Part shown: piece by piece, positions 1 through 9,831 of the stretch
Position numbering within the stretch: position 1 is the stretch's first letter
How the letters are laid out: every line of letters starts with the position of its first letter
Assembly (NCBI GenBank): GCA_035645695.1
Contig: DASQMC010000013.1
Location: forward strand, 26,864 to 90,863
DNA from: JAIVJZ01 sp035645695
GTDB taxonomy: Bacteria > Acidobacteriota > Blastocatellia > Pyrinomonadales > Pyrinomonadaceae
Length of the DNA stretch: 64,000 nt
Direction of reading: 5' to 3'
Program-made: the position numbers and the translations under genes
Notes under the pieces: generated by a model
What the model saw: the letters and a program-made list of their open reading frames with translations, nothing else
The model's database searches: none
Told to the model about the DNA's origin: nothing

Positions 1-420
<420 letters not shown>

Positions 421-581
421 CGCGGCTTATGACTAATCCTTTCCGAGTTGAAAGCTGTGCGGGATTGATGGCTTTAACTCTAACGCCAACGGCGCGCGCC
501 GCGCAAGGAAAAGATAAATGCGCCCGCGTTCTAATTCAACTTGTACTCCGTGCCACCTCCCAGACTGTCGTTAACATTATC

Positions 582-1652
582 TTATTCGTTGCCGGACGCA
601 CCGCGCGCTTCCCGCAACAGCAGCGCGATCTCGGAGGCGACGGACGAATCAAACTTGTCGCGACGGGCAGCCATTCGCAGCGACCGCTCGCCGAGCAGCG
701 CGTAGACGGCCAACGCGCCGCGCCCGTCTTCTCCGGCATCACGCAGCGCCTTGAGATGCTTGCGCACGGTCGAGATGTCGGCGCGTGCGAACGTGCCGGT
801 CAGGGCGTCGTCCGGCGCGTGTGATCTCAGGTTGTCGAGCGTGCTTGCGAGCAACGGCAGGAGCACCCGGCGCGCTCGCGCGTCGCTCAGGCCGCAGCGC
901 GCCAGCAACCCGGCGGCGAGCGAAAAGAGTGCGACCGTGTGACCGGAAGTGATGACGGCCGCCGCGTGATAGAGCGATTTGTCGCGCGCGGCGAGGGAGA
1001 AACTCCGGCCGCCGAGGGCGCGGACGATTTTGCGCGCCGCCGTGAGAGCGTGGGCTTCGCCTTCGAGACAGTAGAATGCCCCGCGCAGGTTTCGCGCGCC
1101 GCCCGCGGGGTCGTTAATTGAGACGAGCGGGTGGATCGAGCCGAGACTGTAACCGTGCTTGGCGAGCGGCGCGAGCGCGTCCGAACCGAGCGCGCCGCTC
1201 GCGTGCAGGGCGATGCGATGGCGGCGAGGCGGAGGTTGCGAGCCTTGTCCTCGTGCGCCCGCCACTTCGGCGAGACGCGCGGCGACTCCGGCGATCTGAT
1301 CGTCGGGCGTGGTGACGAGTATGAGGTCTATAGCCTCTGGGAGCGAGTCTAACCCGGTGGCGTCGAGCGCGAGAGGGCGCGGCGAGAGGGCGCGGGCGGC
1401 GAGGCGTGCGCGGGCGGCGCGGCGCGCGACGAGGGCGACAACTTGATAGCCGCTTTGGCTCAGCGCGAGCGCGAGCGCGGAACCGAGTCGCCCCGCGCCG
1501 ATAACGGCAACCGACGGCTGCCGAGACGGAGCGGAGCGCACAGGGGCTTTCCGCGCCGTCGATGCCTGCGTACTATCTTTGCGCGCTTTTGCCTGCTGCG
1601 TCCCTGTGCCCGCTCTCTTTATCTTTTTGTCGCTCCCGTCTTGAGGCTTCAC
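582..1652 (-). CDS. Rossmann-fold DUF2520 domain protein
   Basis: This is a 356-aa protein of a family usually annotated as Rossmann-like plus DUF2520, resembling 6-phosphogluconate-dehydrogenase/pyrroline-carboxylate-reductase architecture. After a basic, low-complexity N-terminus of about 45 residues, VAVIGAGRLGSALALAL is a clear dinucleotide-binding GxGxxG motif. A second block includes DLILVTTPDDQI and the conserved HASGALGSDAL and GSIHPLVS segments of this family. The C-terminal half is helical. The substrate is unknown. The ATG overlaps the stop of the upstream gene as ATGA (1649-1652), so translational coupling with the large ATPase is likely. The unusually long charged N-terminus might mean that translation really starts further in. 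Confidence 0.8.
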   Translation of the reverse strand: MKPQDGSDKKIKRAGTGTQQAKARKDSTQASTARKAPVRSAPSRQPSVAVIGAGRLGSALALALSQSGYQVVALVARRAARARLAARALSPRPLALDATGLDSLPEAIDLILVTTPDDQIAGVAARLAEVAGARGQGSQPPPRRHRIALHASGALGSDALAPLAKHGYSLGSIHPLVSINDPAGGARNLRGAFYCLEGEAHALTAARKIVRALGGRSFSLAARDKSLYHAAAVITSGHTVALFSLAAGLLARCGLSDARARRVLLPLLASTLDNLRSHAPDDALTGTFARADISTVRKHLKALRDAGEDGRGALAVYALLGERSLRMAARRDKFDSSVASEIALLLREARGASGNE

Positions 1653-4600
1653 GCGGCATCGATGTTTTGCTCAAACATGATCTCGATGAGCGCGGCGTCG
1701 TAAGGCAGTTCATCAAACCACTGTTGCCAGCGCGCCGCAAGTTCTTCGCGCGTGACGAGACCGCGCACGACGCCGCCCGGCAGGTGAACGCGCCAGGGCT
1801 CGGCGGGCGGCGTCTTCTCCAACGCGCGCGCGATGAGGCGCACGTCCGCATGGGTGAAATTGTCGGGAGCCTGCCGTTGACTGAAGCGGTGCGCGAGGGC
1901 GTAGGCGCGTGCGGCCGTCTCGCCGTCGGCCGTGCCGGAGACGAGCAGGTCGAGAGCGTGCGCGAGGTGCGTGTAAAAGCGTGCGAGCGTGCGGCGATAG
2001 GCGGCGCGCCCGCGCTCGGTGATTTCGGCGAGGAGCGGAGCGGCGTTGAGATAATGTTCGGCGCGCGCGAGGCGAAACGCGCAGGCGCAGCGCGGGCGAG
2101 CGGCGAGCAGGAGCGTGGTCGGCAGATCGCAACGCGCGTTCTTCACTTCGGCGACGAGCGACGCGGCTTCTTCCCACAGGTGCGGCGCGACGAACGGCAG
2201 CCGTGCGAGCGCTTCAAAGTCGCGCCACTCCGCGCCGCGCGTGAACTCGTCGAGCGCCGCGTGGTCGCACCCGTGGCCTACGGCGCGCTCGTGTATGTCC
2301 GCGTAGTGCGCGGCGTAATGCGCTTGAAATTCCTGCCAGAGCAGTTCAAAGCGTTCGGTGCGGGCGGCGTCAAAGAGGTTGTGCGGGTCGTCCGCGATGA
2401 GCAACAACTCGCGGCGCGCGCTCTCGACCACTTCGAGCGAGGTCTGTTCGGCGGCCGACAGGTAGGCGCGCACGCTTTCGCGGCGGATGATGCCGGTCGT
2501 GTAGATGCGCAGCGCGGCGAGTTGATCAGCGGCACGCGCGAATTGTTCGGGCGAGCCGGCGTAGACATCCGCGACGCGCTGCAAGCCTTCTTCGAGCGAG
2601 AGGCTACCGGCGAGAGCATCGGCCACGGCGTCGGCCGCCGCGCCGAACGTGCGGCGCACGGCCGAGGCCAGTTCCCACGCGCGCGTGGTGAGACCGGCGT
2701 CGGGCAGCGCGTCGAATTCTTTGAGCGCCGTCTCGGCGCGCCACGCGGCGAGCCACGCGGCGAGGGCGGTGCGCACGCTCTCTCGCGCGGCGGCATCGGC
2801 GACCGAAGGAAGCGTCGCATCGCCCGTCAGCAGCCGCGCCCAGTTCGTCAGTTCCTCTGCGTTGTGATGAATCTCGGCGGCGCGCGAGACTCCGGCCACC
2901 TCGTCCCATTTAATAGACGAACCGAGCGTGCGGCGACTGATGCGGTCGTTCGTCGCCGTGACGAGTTCGATGCGACGCTGCGCAACGAGCGCGGCGAGCA
3001 CGAGGCATTGCATGCGGCGAGACAACCCGTAAGGCCGCCCGCCGAGGACACGTTCGACGGCGGCCAAAGGCACGACGCGGCTGCCCGCCGCATCCACGAG
3101 CGCGAGGATTTCGCGCACCCACGGCTGGCCGAGCACGGCATCGCCGCTTTCGGGGATGTAGATGTCGCCGCGCCGCGTGGCGAGTCCGAGAGGGACGACG
3201 AAAGTTTCGGCGAGTTGTTGGACGGCGGCGTCGGCGACGTTCCCGCCGCCGAACAGGTGATCGACGATGAGCGCGATTTCGGGTTCGGTCGCCGTCGCGT
3301 CGAAATGCGGGTGCTGCGGGAAATGCGTTGCGAAGTGCGCTGCCAGCGCGCCTTCCAACATCGGGGCGAAACTCTGCGCGGCACGCGCTTCCGGCGTGAA
3401 GGCGTCGCTCTCGCCGCCGACCGACAGCCGCCCGTCGTCAACGTAGAGGCGCGACCAGATGCGCTCGGCCTGCGCGGCGAGCGAGTTGGCGGCGGCGCGC
3501 GCCGTCTCGCCGAATTCCGCGAGCGACGCATCGGTGCGCAAAGCGACCAGACGACGCAGGATGCTCAACTCTTCCGCGTAACATTCCGCAGGCCGCCAGG
3601 CGACCGGGAGCGTTTCAGCGCCCGCGCCCGCCGTGTGGCGGCTCTCGGCGGCGGCCTCCGAAACGTTTTCGTCGTCAACGCAAAGGGCGTCATGCACGAA
3701 CAGTTCCCATTGGCATCCGCCGCCCGGCGTCTCACCCGTCGCGCCGTCCGGCGTCTCGCCCGCCTCGTCAAACGGCGGCGTGCCCGTCGCGTCAAAGAGC
3801 GGCGCGCCCGGCATCGCGCGGCGCAGGAGACGGCCGAGGCGCGGCGAACCGCGCCACGTTACTTCAAAAGTCGCCTGCGTCGTGAGTTGCTCGTCGTCCG
3901 TGAAAGGCCAGTCTTCAAAACGCGCGCGCGGAAGCGTGCGGAGCAGCGCGGCAATCGCTTCGGTGTCAATCGCGGGCGACTCGCTTGAGGCGGCGAGGGC
4001 GGCATCAAAGTCGGCCGCCGCGCTGACCTGAAAACGGTAGCGCAACTCTTCCGCCTCGGCCTGCGCCGTGAGGCCGCGTTGCGGCGCGAGGTCGGTGAGA
4101 CGTTTCAACATCTCGCCGACGCGCTCGATGGCCGCCTGCTGCGAATGCTCGTCCTGAAACAGGAGCGCGGCGCAAAGTTCGCGCGCCGTCGCGCCGCGCC
4201 CGTCGAGCGAGAGCACGAAGAGACTTTTCAGCACGAGCCGAACTTGCAGGCGTTGCATCGCCGGAAACTGTGCGACGGCTTTCGTCGCCAGTTCGTCGTA
4301 GACGCGAAAGGCTTCGCTCAAGTCGTCGGAACGGCGCAGAGAGTCTTCGCTGTGGTCGAAAACTTCATCGAGGAGGATGAGCGAGAGCGCGGGGCGATTG
4401 ACGGCGTTGCGCGCGGCCGAGGCGGCGAAGGGCAGAAAGGCGAAGGCCGGGGCGTAGAGGCGCACGGAGGCCGACGTGTCGGCGATGAGCGGGTGGATGG
4501 GGTAGAGCGCGGCGAAGCGCGGCTCGCTCCAATTGAAGTTCGGCACGCTCTGTCGCAACGAGAGGTAAATTTCGTGCAGCGCGTCGCGCGCCGGGGCGTT

Positions 4601-5329
4601 CTTGCGCAGCACGTAGATGTTGGCGACGTGATAGAGATGTTCCGGTTCGAGATAGTCGATCTGGAAGGTGCGCGCCAGCGAGACGTTGACGCCTTCCGCG
4701 CCCGCGATGTCGTCGTCGAGCGCGAGGGCGACGAAGGCGTTCGCGTCGCGCGCGGCCGCTGCCAATTCGCTCAAAAGCGGCCCGTCGTCTCGTTTGACGC
4801 GAGCTTCGCGGCCGAAAGCGGTGTCGATCAGTATGACGAGCGTGGTCGGCGTGCGCGAGGTGCGCTCGGCCGCGTGCGCGAGCCACGCGGCGGGGTCGCC
4901 CGCCCATGCGGCCGCGCTCCCGCCGAAAGCGGCGGTGAACGCTTCGACCAACTCGTCGCGCAACGTCGGGCGCGTGCCGCGTGCGACGCGGACGAGTTGG
5001 TAGCGGCGATTCGACAGGCGACGCGCGCTGGAAGCGACGTGGGCGTCCGCGATCTGCGTCTGTGGTCGTTCGGCGGCGGCGACGAGCGCGCCGAAAGTGG
5101 CGAGCGTGTGACTTTTGCCGACGCCGCGCATCCCGGCCAGCGCGTGCGCCGCCCCGCGCTCGTGCGAGAGGGCTGCGAGCGCGTCGAGCCAGCGGGCGAG
5201 GAGATCGGAGGTGGCGTCCGTGAAGCGATACGCGGCGAGCGCGCGAGCGGGTTCGGCCGCAAAATCCCGCACGTCGTCGAACTCCTGCGGCTCGACCAGG
5301 TCTTTGATCTTATCTTGTGTTCGTTTCAT
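1649..5329 (-). CDS. Very large P-loop ATPase of unknown function (1226 aa)
   Basis: Starting at the ATG at 5329 (MKRTQDKIKDLVEPQEFDD) the protein has 1226 residues. An in-frame upstream extension to 5590 lacks a plausible start context and its composition looks non-coding. A Walker A motif, GMRGVGKS, lies at residues 66-73. A hydrophobic strand, LVILID (164-169), is a Walker B candidate. The remaining ~1000 residues are Ala/Arg/Glu-rich and mostly helical with no enzyme domain I recognise. The N-terminal pattern recalls large DUF6079/BREX-type or STAND-like ATPases, but I cannot assign a family. No methyltransferase, nuclease or phosphatase partner is next to it; the only coupled gene is the DUF2520 protein (ATGA overlap). 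It is probably cytoplasmic. The function is not assigned. Confidence 0.72.
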   Translation of the reverse strand: MKRTQDKIKDLVEPQEFDDVRDFAAEPARALAAYRFTDATSDLLARWLDALAALSHERGAAHALAGMRGVGKSHTLATFGALVAAAERPQTQIADAHVASSARRLSNRRYQLVRVARGTRPTLRDELVEAFTAAFGGSAAAWAGDPAAWLAHAAERTSRTPTTLVILIDTAFGREARVKRDDGPLLSELAAAARDANAFVALALDDDIAGAEGVNVSLARTFQIDYLEPEHLYHVANIYVLRKNAPARDALHEIYLSLRQSVPNFNWSEPRFAALYPIHPLIADTSASVRLYAPAFAFLPFAASAARNAVNRPALSLILLDEVFDHSEDSLRRSDDLSEAFRVYDELATKAVAQFPAMQRLQVRLVLKSLFVLSLDGRGATARELCAALLFQDEHSQQAAIERVGEMLKRLTDLAPQRGLTAQAEAEELRYRFQVSAAADFDAALAASSESPAIDTEAIAALLRTLPRARFEDWPFTDDEQLTTQATFEVTWRGSPRLGRLLRRAMPGAPLFDATGTPPFDEAGETPDGATGETPGGGCQWELFVHDALCVDDENVSEAAAESRHTAGAGAETLPVAWRPAECYAEELSILRRLVALRTDASLAEFGETARAAANSLAAQAERIWSRLYVDDGRLSVGGESDAFTPEARAAQSFAPMLEGALAAHFATHFPQHPHFDATATEPEIALIVDHLFGGGNVADAAVQQLAETFVVPLGLATRRGDIYIPESGDAVLGQPWVREILALVDAAGSRVVPLAAVERVLGGRPYGLSRRMQCLVLAALVAQRRIELVTATNDRISRRTLGSSIKWDEVAGVSRAAEIHHNAEELTNWARLLTGDATLPSVADAAARESVRTALAAWLAAWRAETALKEFDALPDAGLTTRAWELASAVRRTFGAAADAVADALAGSLSLEEGLQRVADVYAGSPEQFARAADQLAALRIYTTGIIRRESVRAYLSAAEQTSLEVVESARRELLLIADDPHNLFDAARTERFELLWQEFQAHYAAHYADIHERAVGHGCDHAALDEFTRGAEWRDFEALARLPFVAPHLWEEAASLVAEVKNARCDLPTTLLLAARPRCACAFRLARAEHYLNAAPLLAEITERGRAAYRRTLARFYTHLAHALDLLVSGTADGETAARAYALAHRFSQRQAPDNFTHADVRLIARALEKTPPAEPWRVHLPGGVVRGLVTREELAARWQQWFDELPYDAALIEIMFEQNIDAA

Positions 5330-5488
5330 CCGCTTGTAAGGTGAGAAGGGGAAAAGCAGACCGTGACGCCGCCACGGAGCGGGAAGGCAAGGCACTTTCG
5401 ACTGTACCACGCGCACGCAAAGGGGCGCAATCAATATGCTTTTACACGCGCGCGGCGTGGCACAAACTCTATACTTTTCCCCGCACGC

Positions 5489-5497
5489 TGCTATAAT
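5489..5497 (+). promoter_or_regulatory. Extended -10 promoter for the M48 protease gene
   Basis: TGCTATAAT is an extended -10 element (TG-n-TATAAT). No convincing -35 box is visible at the normal distance, which fits extended -10 promoters. Transcription from here would give a leader of about 310 nt before the start at 5819. I see no recognised riboswitch in that leader. Confidence 0.5.
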
Positions 5498-5818
5498 GCG
5501 CCTGACGACAACCACCGAACACCCGTTTACTTTGACGGATTTCGAGGGGCGCACGCCTCGCCCGGACAGCGTACAACCGTCCTGGCGCAACCACTTGCGC
5601 GTCTGCCGGCATCAAAGAGTGACGCGCTTTTTGACGCCACCGAAAGGCAACGATCCAACTGTCGCGGTTGTTACCGGCTACGATGCGAGCGCGACCCTGA
5701 CGCACAAGAAAGTTCACGTCGCACGAAGACCTTTCGGCGATTCCGGCCTGACGACAGGGATGAGCAACACTCCCCGGCGGCCACAAGTTGTTCGATGAAA
5801 TTCTGGAGATTTTCCGCC

Positions 5819-7033
5819 ATGTTCAACCAACTCTCACGTAACGTTACGGCTCTCGCGCTCGCCTGGGCGCTCGTCGCCGGAGGCTCGTCCGTCGCGCTCG
5901 GCGCGCCGCAGAAGCAGGCTTCCAAGGGCGAGAAAGAGGCGGCCGAACAAAAGGCCAGAGCGGCCTCCGAGAAGCAGGACAGGGAAGACGCCGCCGAAGC
6001 CATTAACGCCAGAAAGAAGGCCGAGGCCACCAAGGGCAAGCCCCTTTCGACCGACGAAGACCCACGCCAGATCGGCAAGCGCAAGATCAACGGCGGCTTG
6101 ATCGCCTCGATGAGCGGTTCGATTGAGAAGGAAGTCTCCTTCGGGCGCGAACTCGCGGCGGAAGTTGACCGGCAGGCTAAGTTCATCGAAGACCCGGTCA
6201 TCACCGAATACGTCAACCGCGTCGGCCAGAACGTCGTGCTTCACTCGGACGCGAAAATCCCTTTCACCATCAAAGTCATCGACTCGGACGAGGTCAACGC
6301 CTTCGCGCTGCCCGGCGGTTTCTTCTACGTCAACAAGGGTCTGCTGCTGGCCGCCGACAACGAGGCGGAGGTGGCGGGCGTGATGGCGCACGAGATCGCC
6401 CACGTCGCCGCGCGTCACGCGATGGAAAACATCGCCAAGGCCAATCTTTATCAGGGGCTGGCGATGGCCGGTTCGATCTTCCTCGGCGGCATCCCCGGCC
6501 TCATCTACCAGAACACGGCGGGACTCGGTTTGGCCGCGCTCTTCTCGAAGTTCAGCCGCAGCGCGGAATCCGAAGCCGACAGGCTCGGCACGCAGTATCT
6601 CTACGCCGCCGGTTACGACCCGAACGCCATGGCGACGATGTTTGAAAAACTCGCCTCCAAGAACAAGAAGAAGCCGGGCTTCCTCGCCAAGACGTTCTCG
6701 TCGCACCCGCAGTCCATCGAGCGGCTGGAAGCGTCGCGCGTACTGGTCGGGCGTTTCCCGGAGCGTGAGGAGTACGTTTTGAGCACGTCGGAATTCCAGC
6801 GCGTCAAGGGTCGCCTGCTGCGCCTCTCGAACGCGAAGGTTTCGACCGTGGGCGATATCGGCGGCAGCGGCAGCGAGGACGGGCCGCGACGCCCGACGCT
6901 CAAACGCCGCGCGCCCGCTCCGGCCGATGCGCCCGCAGGCACGACAACCGACCAGAAAGACCAAAAAGATGCGCCGCCGAAATTGAAACGCAACACGGAC
7001 AATCCGAACCCCGCGACGACCGACAAACCGTAA
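5819..7033 (+). CDS. Secreted M48-family zinc metalloprotease
   Basis: This is a 404-aa exported protease of the BepA/LoiP/Oma1-like M48 group, probably acting in periplasmic or outer-membrane quality control. Residues 1-29 form a signal peptide ending near VALGA. A charged Lys/Glu/Ala-rich linker runs to about residue 85. The catalytic zinc motif HEIAH is at 191-195, with the downstream SAESEAD segment (about 248-254) supplying the third ligand. The C-terminal ~90 residues are Pro/Lys/Arg-rich and look disordered. The ATG at 5819 was chosen because GGAG lies 10 nt upstream; an in-frame ATG at 5795 has no ribosome-binding site. The gene is single, followed by a strong hairpin terminator. Confidence 0.9.
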   Translation: MFNQLSRNVTALALAWALVAGGSSVALGAPQKQASKGEKEAAEQKARAASEKQDREDAAEAINARKKAEATKGKPLSTDEDPRQIGKRKINGGLIASMSGSIEKEVSFGRELAAEVDRQAKFIEDPVITEYVNRVGQNVVLHSDAKIPFTIKVIDSDEVNAFALPGGFFYVNKGLLLAADNEAEVAGVMAHEIAHVAARHAMENIAKANLYQGLAMAGSIFLGGIPGLIYQNTAGLGLAALFSKFSRSAESEADRLGTQYLYAAGYDPNAMATMFEKLASKNKKKPGFLAKTFSSHPQSIERLEASRVLVGRFPEREEYVLSTSEFQRVKGRLLRLSNAKVSTVGDIGGSGSEDGPRRPTLKRRAPAPADAPAGTTTDQKDQKDAPPKLKRNTDNPNPATTDKP

Positions 7034-7058
7034 GCGAGTTTCAAACGACACAGACCAA

Positions 7059-7094
7059 AAGAGGCTCTCAGGTGCTAACGCCTGAGAGCCTCTT
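7059..7094 (+). terminator. Hairpin terminator after the M48 gene
   Basis: A perfect 14-bp stem (AAGAGGCTCTCAGG / CCTGAGAGCCTCTT) with an 8-nt loop lies 26 nt after the stop codon. A short T-containing tract follows (tctgctg). It separates the protease gene from the ribosomal block. Confidence 0.85.
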
Positions 7095-7368
7095 CTGCTG
7101 AGTGCCTCTTGTGCGGCTTAATTCGTTATCTTTGCAGGCGGCACTACTATCATCTTTGCTTGCGCGGCTTAATTCACCGTGGCTCGCCTAGCGACTTCCC
7201 TCGCCTCTCACCGGCCTTTTTTCAATGCGCTCTTTTTTAATTGCGCCGGGTTTCGCACGCCTGATCCCGTAAGGTATGGGTGCGGGTGATAGGCGAGTTC
7301 GCCACGCCCGTCGCCGCAAATGTCGCGGCAAATCGACGCGCTTCACGCATTTAACCCCGCGCCTTAAC

Positions 7369-7398
7369 TTGACAATTTTCCGCCCCGTTAAGTATTCT
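7369..7398 (+). promoter_or_regulatory. Sigma70-type promoter of the rplM block
   Basis: TTGACA (7369-7374) and TATTCT (7393-7398) are separated by 18 nt. The predicted start is about 35 nt upstream of the rplM ATG, giving a short leader. This is one of the clearest housekeeping promoters in the window. Confidence 0.85.
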
Positions 7399-7440
7399 AC
7401 TCGTTCGCGTTTCAGACGCTATTTTCCGAGAGAGTTATCT

Positions 7441-7905
7441 ATGTCAACTTACTTTCCCAGCGGGCAAGGTCTCGCAGAAAAACGCAAATGGTACGTCGTT
7501 GACGCGGCGGGGCAGACGGTCGGGCGGCTCGCGACGGAAGTGGCGCGCATTTTGTCCGGCAAGAACAACCCCCAGTGGACGCCGTTCATGGACATGGGCG
7601 ATCACGTCATCGTCATCAACGCGCGCCAGGCCGTCTTCAAAGGCTCGAAGGGCGAGCAGAAAGTCTATCGCCACCACACGCTCTATCCGGGCGGCTTGCG
7701 CGAAATCAGCGTCAAGGATCAGTTCGCGAAGCACCCCGAGCGCGTCATCGAACTCGCCGTGCGCGGCATGCTCCCGAAGAACAAACTCGGGCGCGCGATG
7801 GGCAAGAAACTCAAAGTCTATGCGGACGCCAACCACCGGCACACGGCGCAAAAGCCCGAGCCGCTCGCGCTCGATCCGAGCACGGGACAACTCGCGCACC
7901 AGTAA
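7441..7905 (+). CDS. rplM: Large ribosomal subunit protein uL13
   Basis: This 154-aa protein matches uL13 throughout: KWYVVDAAGQTVGRLATEVA at the N-terminus, then GDHVIVINA, the YRHHTLYPGG turn and VRGMLPKNKLGR. It binds 23S rRNA early in 50S assembly. The usual length is about 140-150 residues; the extra N-terminal 11 residues (MSTYFPSGQGL) are a modest extension. It is the first gene of a plus-strand translation block, with rpsI 36 nt downstream as in most bacteria. A GAGAG sequence precedes the ATG. Confidence 0.97.
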   Translation: MSTYFPSGQGLAEKRKWYVVDAAGQTVGRLATEVARILSGKNNPQWTPFMDMGDHVIVINARQAVFKGSKGEQKVYRHHTLYPGGLREISVKDQFAKHPERVIELAVRGMLPKNKLGRAMGKKLKVYADANHRHTAQKPEPLALDPSTGQLAHQ

Positions 7906-7941
7906 TTCAACACCTTTTCAGATTTCCAAGGACGAAACATC

Positions 7942-8338
<397 letters not shown>

Positions 8339-8345
8339 TTCAGAG

Positions 8346-8418
8346 CGATGAAGTGTGAACGCGGAACGATGAAGTGTGTTTTCATTCCGCGTTCATCGTT
8401 CATAGTTCGACGTTTTTT
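8346..8418 (+). repeat. Heptamer hairpin H1 (GAACGCG/GAACGAT type)
   Basis: This is an imperfect hairpin between rpsI and rpsB. The left arm (8346-8373) contains GAACGCGGAACGATGAA and the right arm (8381-8398) contains its complement, TTCATTCCGCGTTCATCG, with small bulges. Six T residues follow at 8413-8418, so it can also terminate transcription. Units of the same type reappear at 34117 and 41276. Confidence 0.75.
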
Positions 8419-8524
8419 CGCACACTCCATTGTCGTCGTCCGGGTTGGTTGCGGCTCCCGCGAGCGGGAGTCTCAGAACGGGCACGACGAGTACAATAAA
8501 CCAATCACCTAAGGAGGCTCACTT

Positions 8525-9610
8525 TTGGCAGTCACGGTAACGATGAAAGAACTCTTGGAGGCCGGCGTCCACTTCGGCCACCAGGTCAGGCGTTGGAATC
8601 CGAAGATGAAGGAATACATTTTCGGTGAGCGCAACGGCATTAACATTATCGATTTGCAGAAGACCCAGAAGATGTTTCGCGAGGCCATCGGGTTCGTCAC
8701 GAACATGGCTTCGGAAGATCGCGGGCGCACCATCCTCTTCGTCGGCACGAAGCGACAGGCGCAGGACGCCATCCGTGAAGAAGCCTCGCGCGCCAACCAG
8801 TATTACATCAACCAGCGCTGGCTCGGCGGTCTCCTGACCAACTTCCAGACCGTGCAGAAGTCCATCAAACGCATGCGCGACCTCGAAGCCATGCAGACGG
8901 ACGGCCGCTACGAAATGCTCACCAAGAAGGAGCGCATCAAACTCGACCGCGAGCGCGAGACGCTGGAGAAGAACCTCTCCGGCATCAAGAACATGACGCG
9001 CCTGCCCGATGCGCTCTTCATCATCGACGTGCGCAAGGAAGAGATCGCGGTTCAGGAAGCGAACCGCCTCGGCATCCCCGTCATCGCCGTCGTCGATACA
9101 AACTGTTCGCCCGAAGGCATCGATTACATCATCCCCGGCAACGACGACGCGCTGCGCGCCGTCCGCCTCTTCGCCTCGCGCATCGCCGATGCGGTCGTCG
9201 AAGGACAGGAGATGCGTTCCAAGGCCGCGGACGAAGACGGCGCGGAAGTCGATGCCGGAGCGATGAGCGGCGGCGCCGGGACATCCGACACGGGCATGAG
9301 AAGTTCCCTCGGCGCGAGCGGCGACGGCACTTCGTCCGTCACGACGGCGCGCGACCCCGGCCTCGAAGCGCAGAACTTCACGGACATGGGCGCGAGCGCG
9401 CCTTCGGCCGAGACGCAAGTGTCCGTCGCCGGCAACATCGGCTTCGGACGCACGGGTCAACAGCCCGACAGCATCGGCGATCATCCGGTTGAAGGCACGG
9501 GCGCACCCGTGCGCGGCGCGAGCGGCGGCGGCGAAGACGAATCCACGTTGCCTCGCCCGGACGACGCCCATCAGACGAAGGGCGCAGAGTCGGTCGGCGT
9601 CGCGAAGTAA
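8525..9610 (+). CDS. rpsB: Small ribosomal subunit protein uS2 with a 132-residue extra tail
   Basis: Residues 1-229 are a standard uS2: MKELLEAGVHFGHQVRRWNP, the FVGTKRQAQDAI segment, WLGGLLTNFQTV, and RLGIPVIAVVDTNCSPEGID. The protein then continues for about 132 more residues, an acidic Gly/Ser/Ala/Thr-rich tail without predicted structure, to 361 aa (the family is usually 230-260). Translation starts at TTG 8525. This is supported by a near-perfect AAGGAGG (8511-8517) and the family N-terminus. The tail is in frame and continuous with the core, so I do not think it is a frameshift. tsf follows as usual. Confidence 0.96.
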   Translation: MAVTVTMKELLEAGVHFGHQVRRWNPKMKEYIFGERNGINIIDLQKTQKMFREAIGFVTNMASEDRGRTILFVGTKRQAQDAIREEASRANQYYINQRWLGGLLTNFQTVQKSIKRMRDLEAMQTDGRYEMLTKKERIKLDRERETLEKNLSGIKNMTRLPDALFIIDVRKEEIAVQEANRLGIPVIAVVDTNCSPEGIDYIIPGNDDALRAVRLFASRIADAVVEGQEMRSKAADEDGAEVDAGAMSGGAGTSDTGMRSSLGASGDGTSSVTTARDPGLEAQNFTDMGASAPSAETQVSVAGNIGFGRTGQQPDSIGDHPVEGTGAPVRGASGGGEDESTLPRPDDAHQTKGAESVGVAK

Positions 9611-9698
9611 GTCACAACCCAAGTTCAGATTCGATTTTTCGGCGAGCGCAGCCCCCAATAGCGGACAACCCGCCGGGCTGCGCTTTACTTTAGTTCTT

Positions 9699-9817
9699 TG
9701 TCAGTAGTCAGTTGTCAGTTGTTTATTCGTGCTTATTCAGCTTAACTACTAAAGATTAAGCGTCAGGTCGTTCAGCACATGCAACGGACAACGGACGACT
9801 GACCACTGACAGTTTTT
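9699..9817 (+). repeat. Heptamer hairpin H2 (GTCAGTT/ACTGACA type)
   Basis: The left arm 9699-9722 (units GTCAGTA, GTCAGTT) pairs with the right arm 9788-9811 (units CTGACCA, CTGACAG) with four mismatches over 24 nt. The loop is 65 nt. TTTTT at 9813-9817 directly follows the stem, so it resembles an intrinsic terminator between rpsB and tsf. A related array is at 44336. Confidence 0.75.
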
Positions 9818-9831
9818 CGAGGAGAGCAATC

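Noticed and set aside
1562..3988. Very long plus-strand open frame opposite the large ATPase gene
   Set aside because: It is antisense to a gene with clear motifs. Its composition (Arg/Gly/Ala, no domain) is what high-GC coding sequence gives on the opposite strand.
5648..5665. An 18-nt exact match with 20839-20856
   Set aside because: A single short match in 64 kb of skewed composition may be chance, and the two contexts (leader and coding) have nothing in common.
5500..5818. Riboswitch in the leader of the M48 gene
   Set aside because: I looked for c-di-GMP, cobalamin and ykkC-type cores; some GAAA and GACGC fragments appear but not in a consistent fold.
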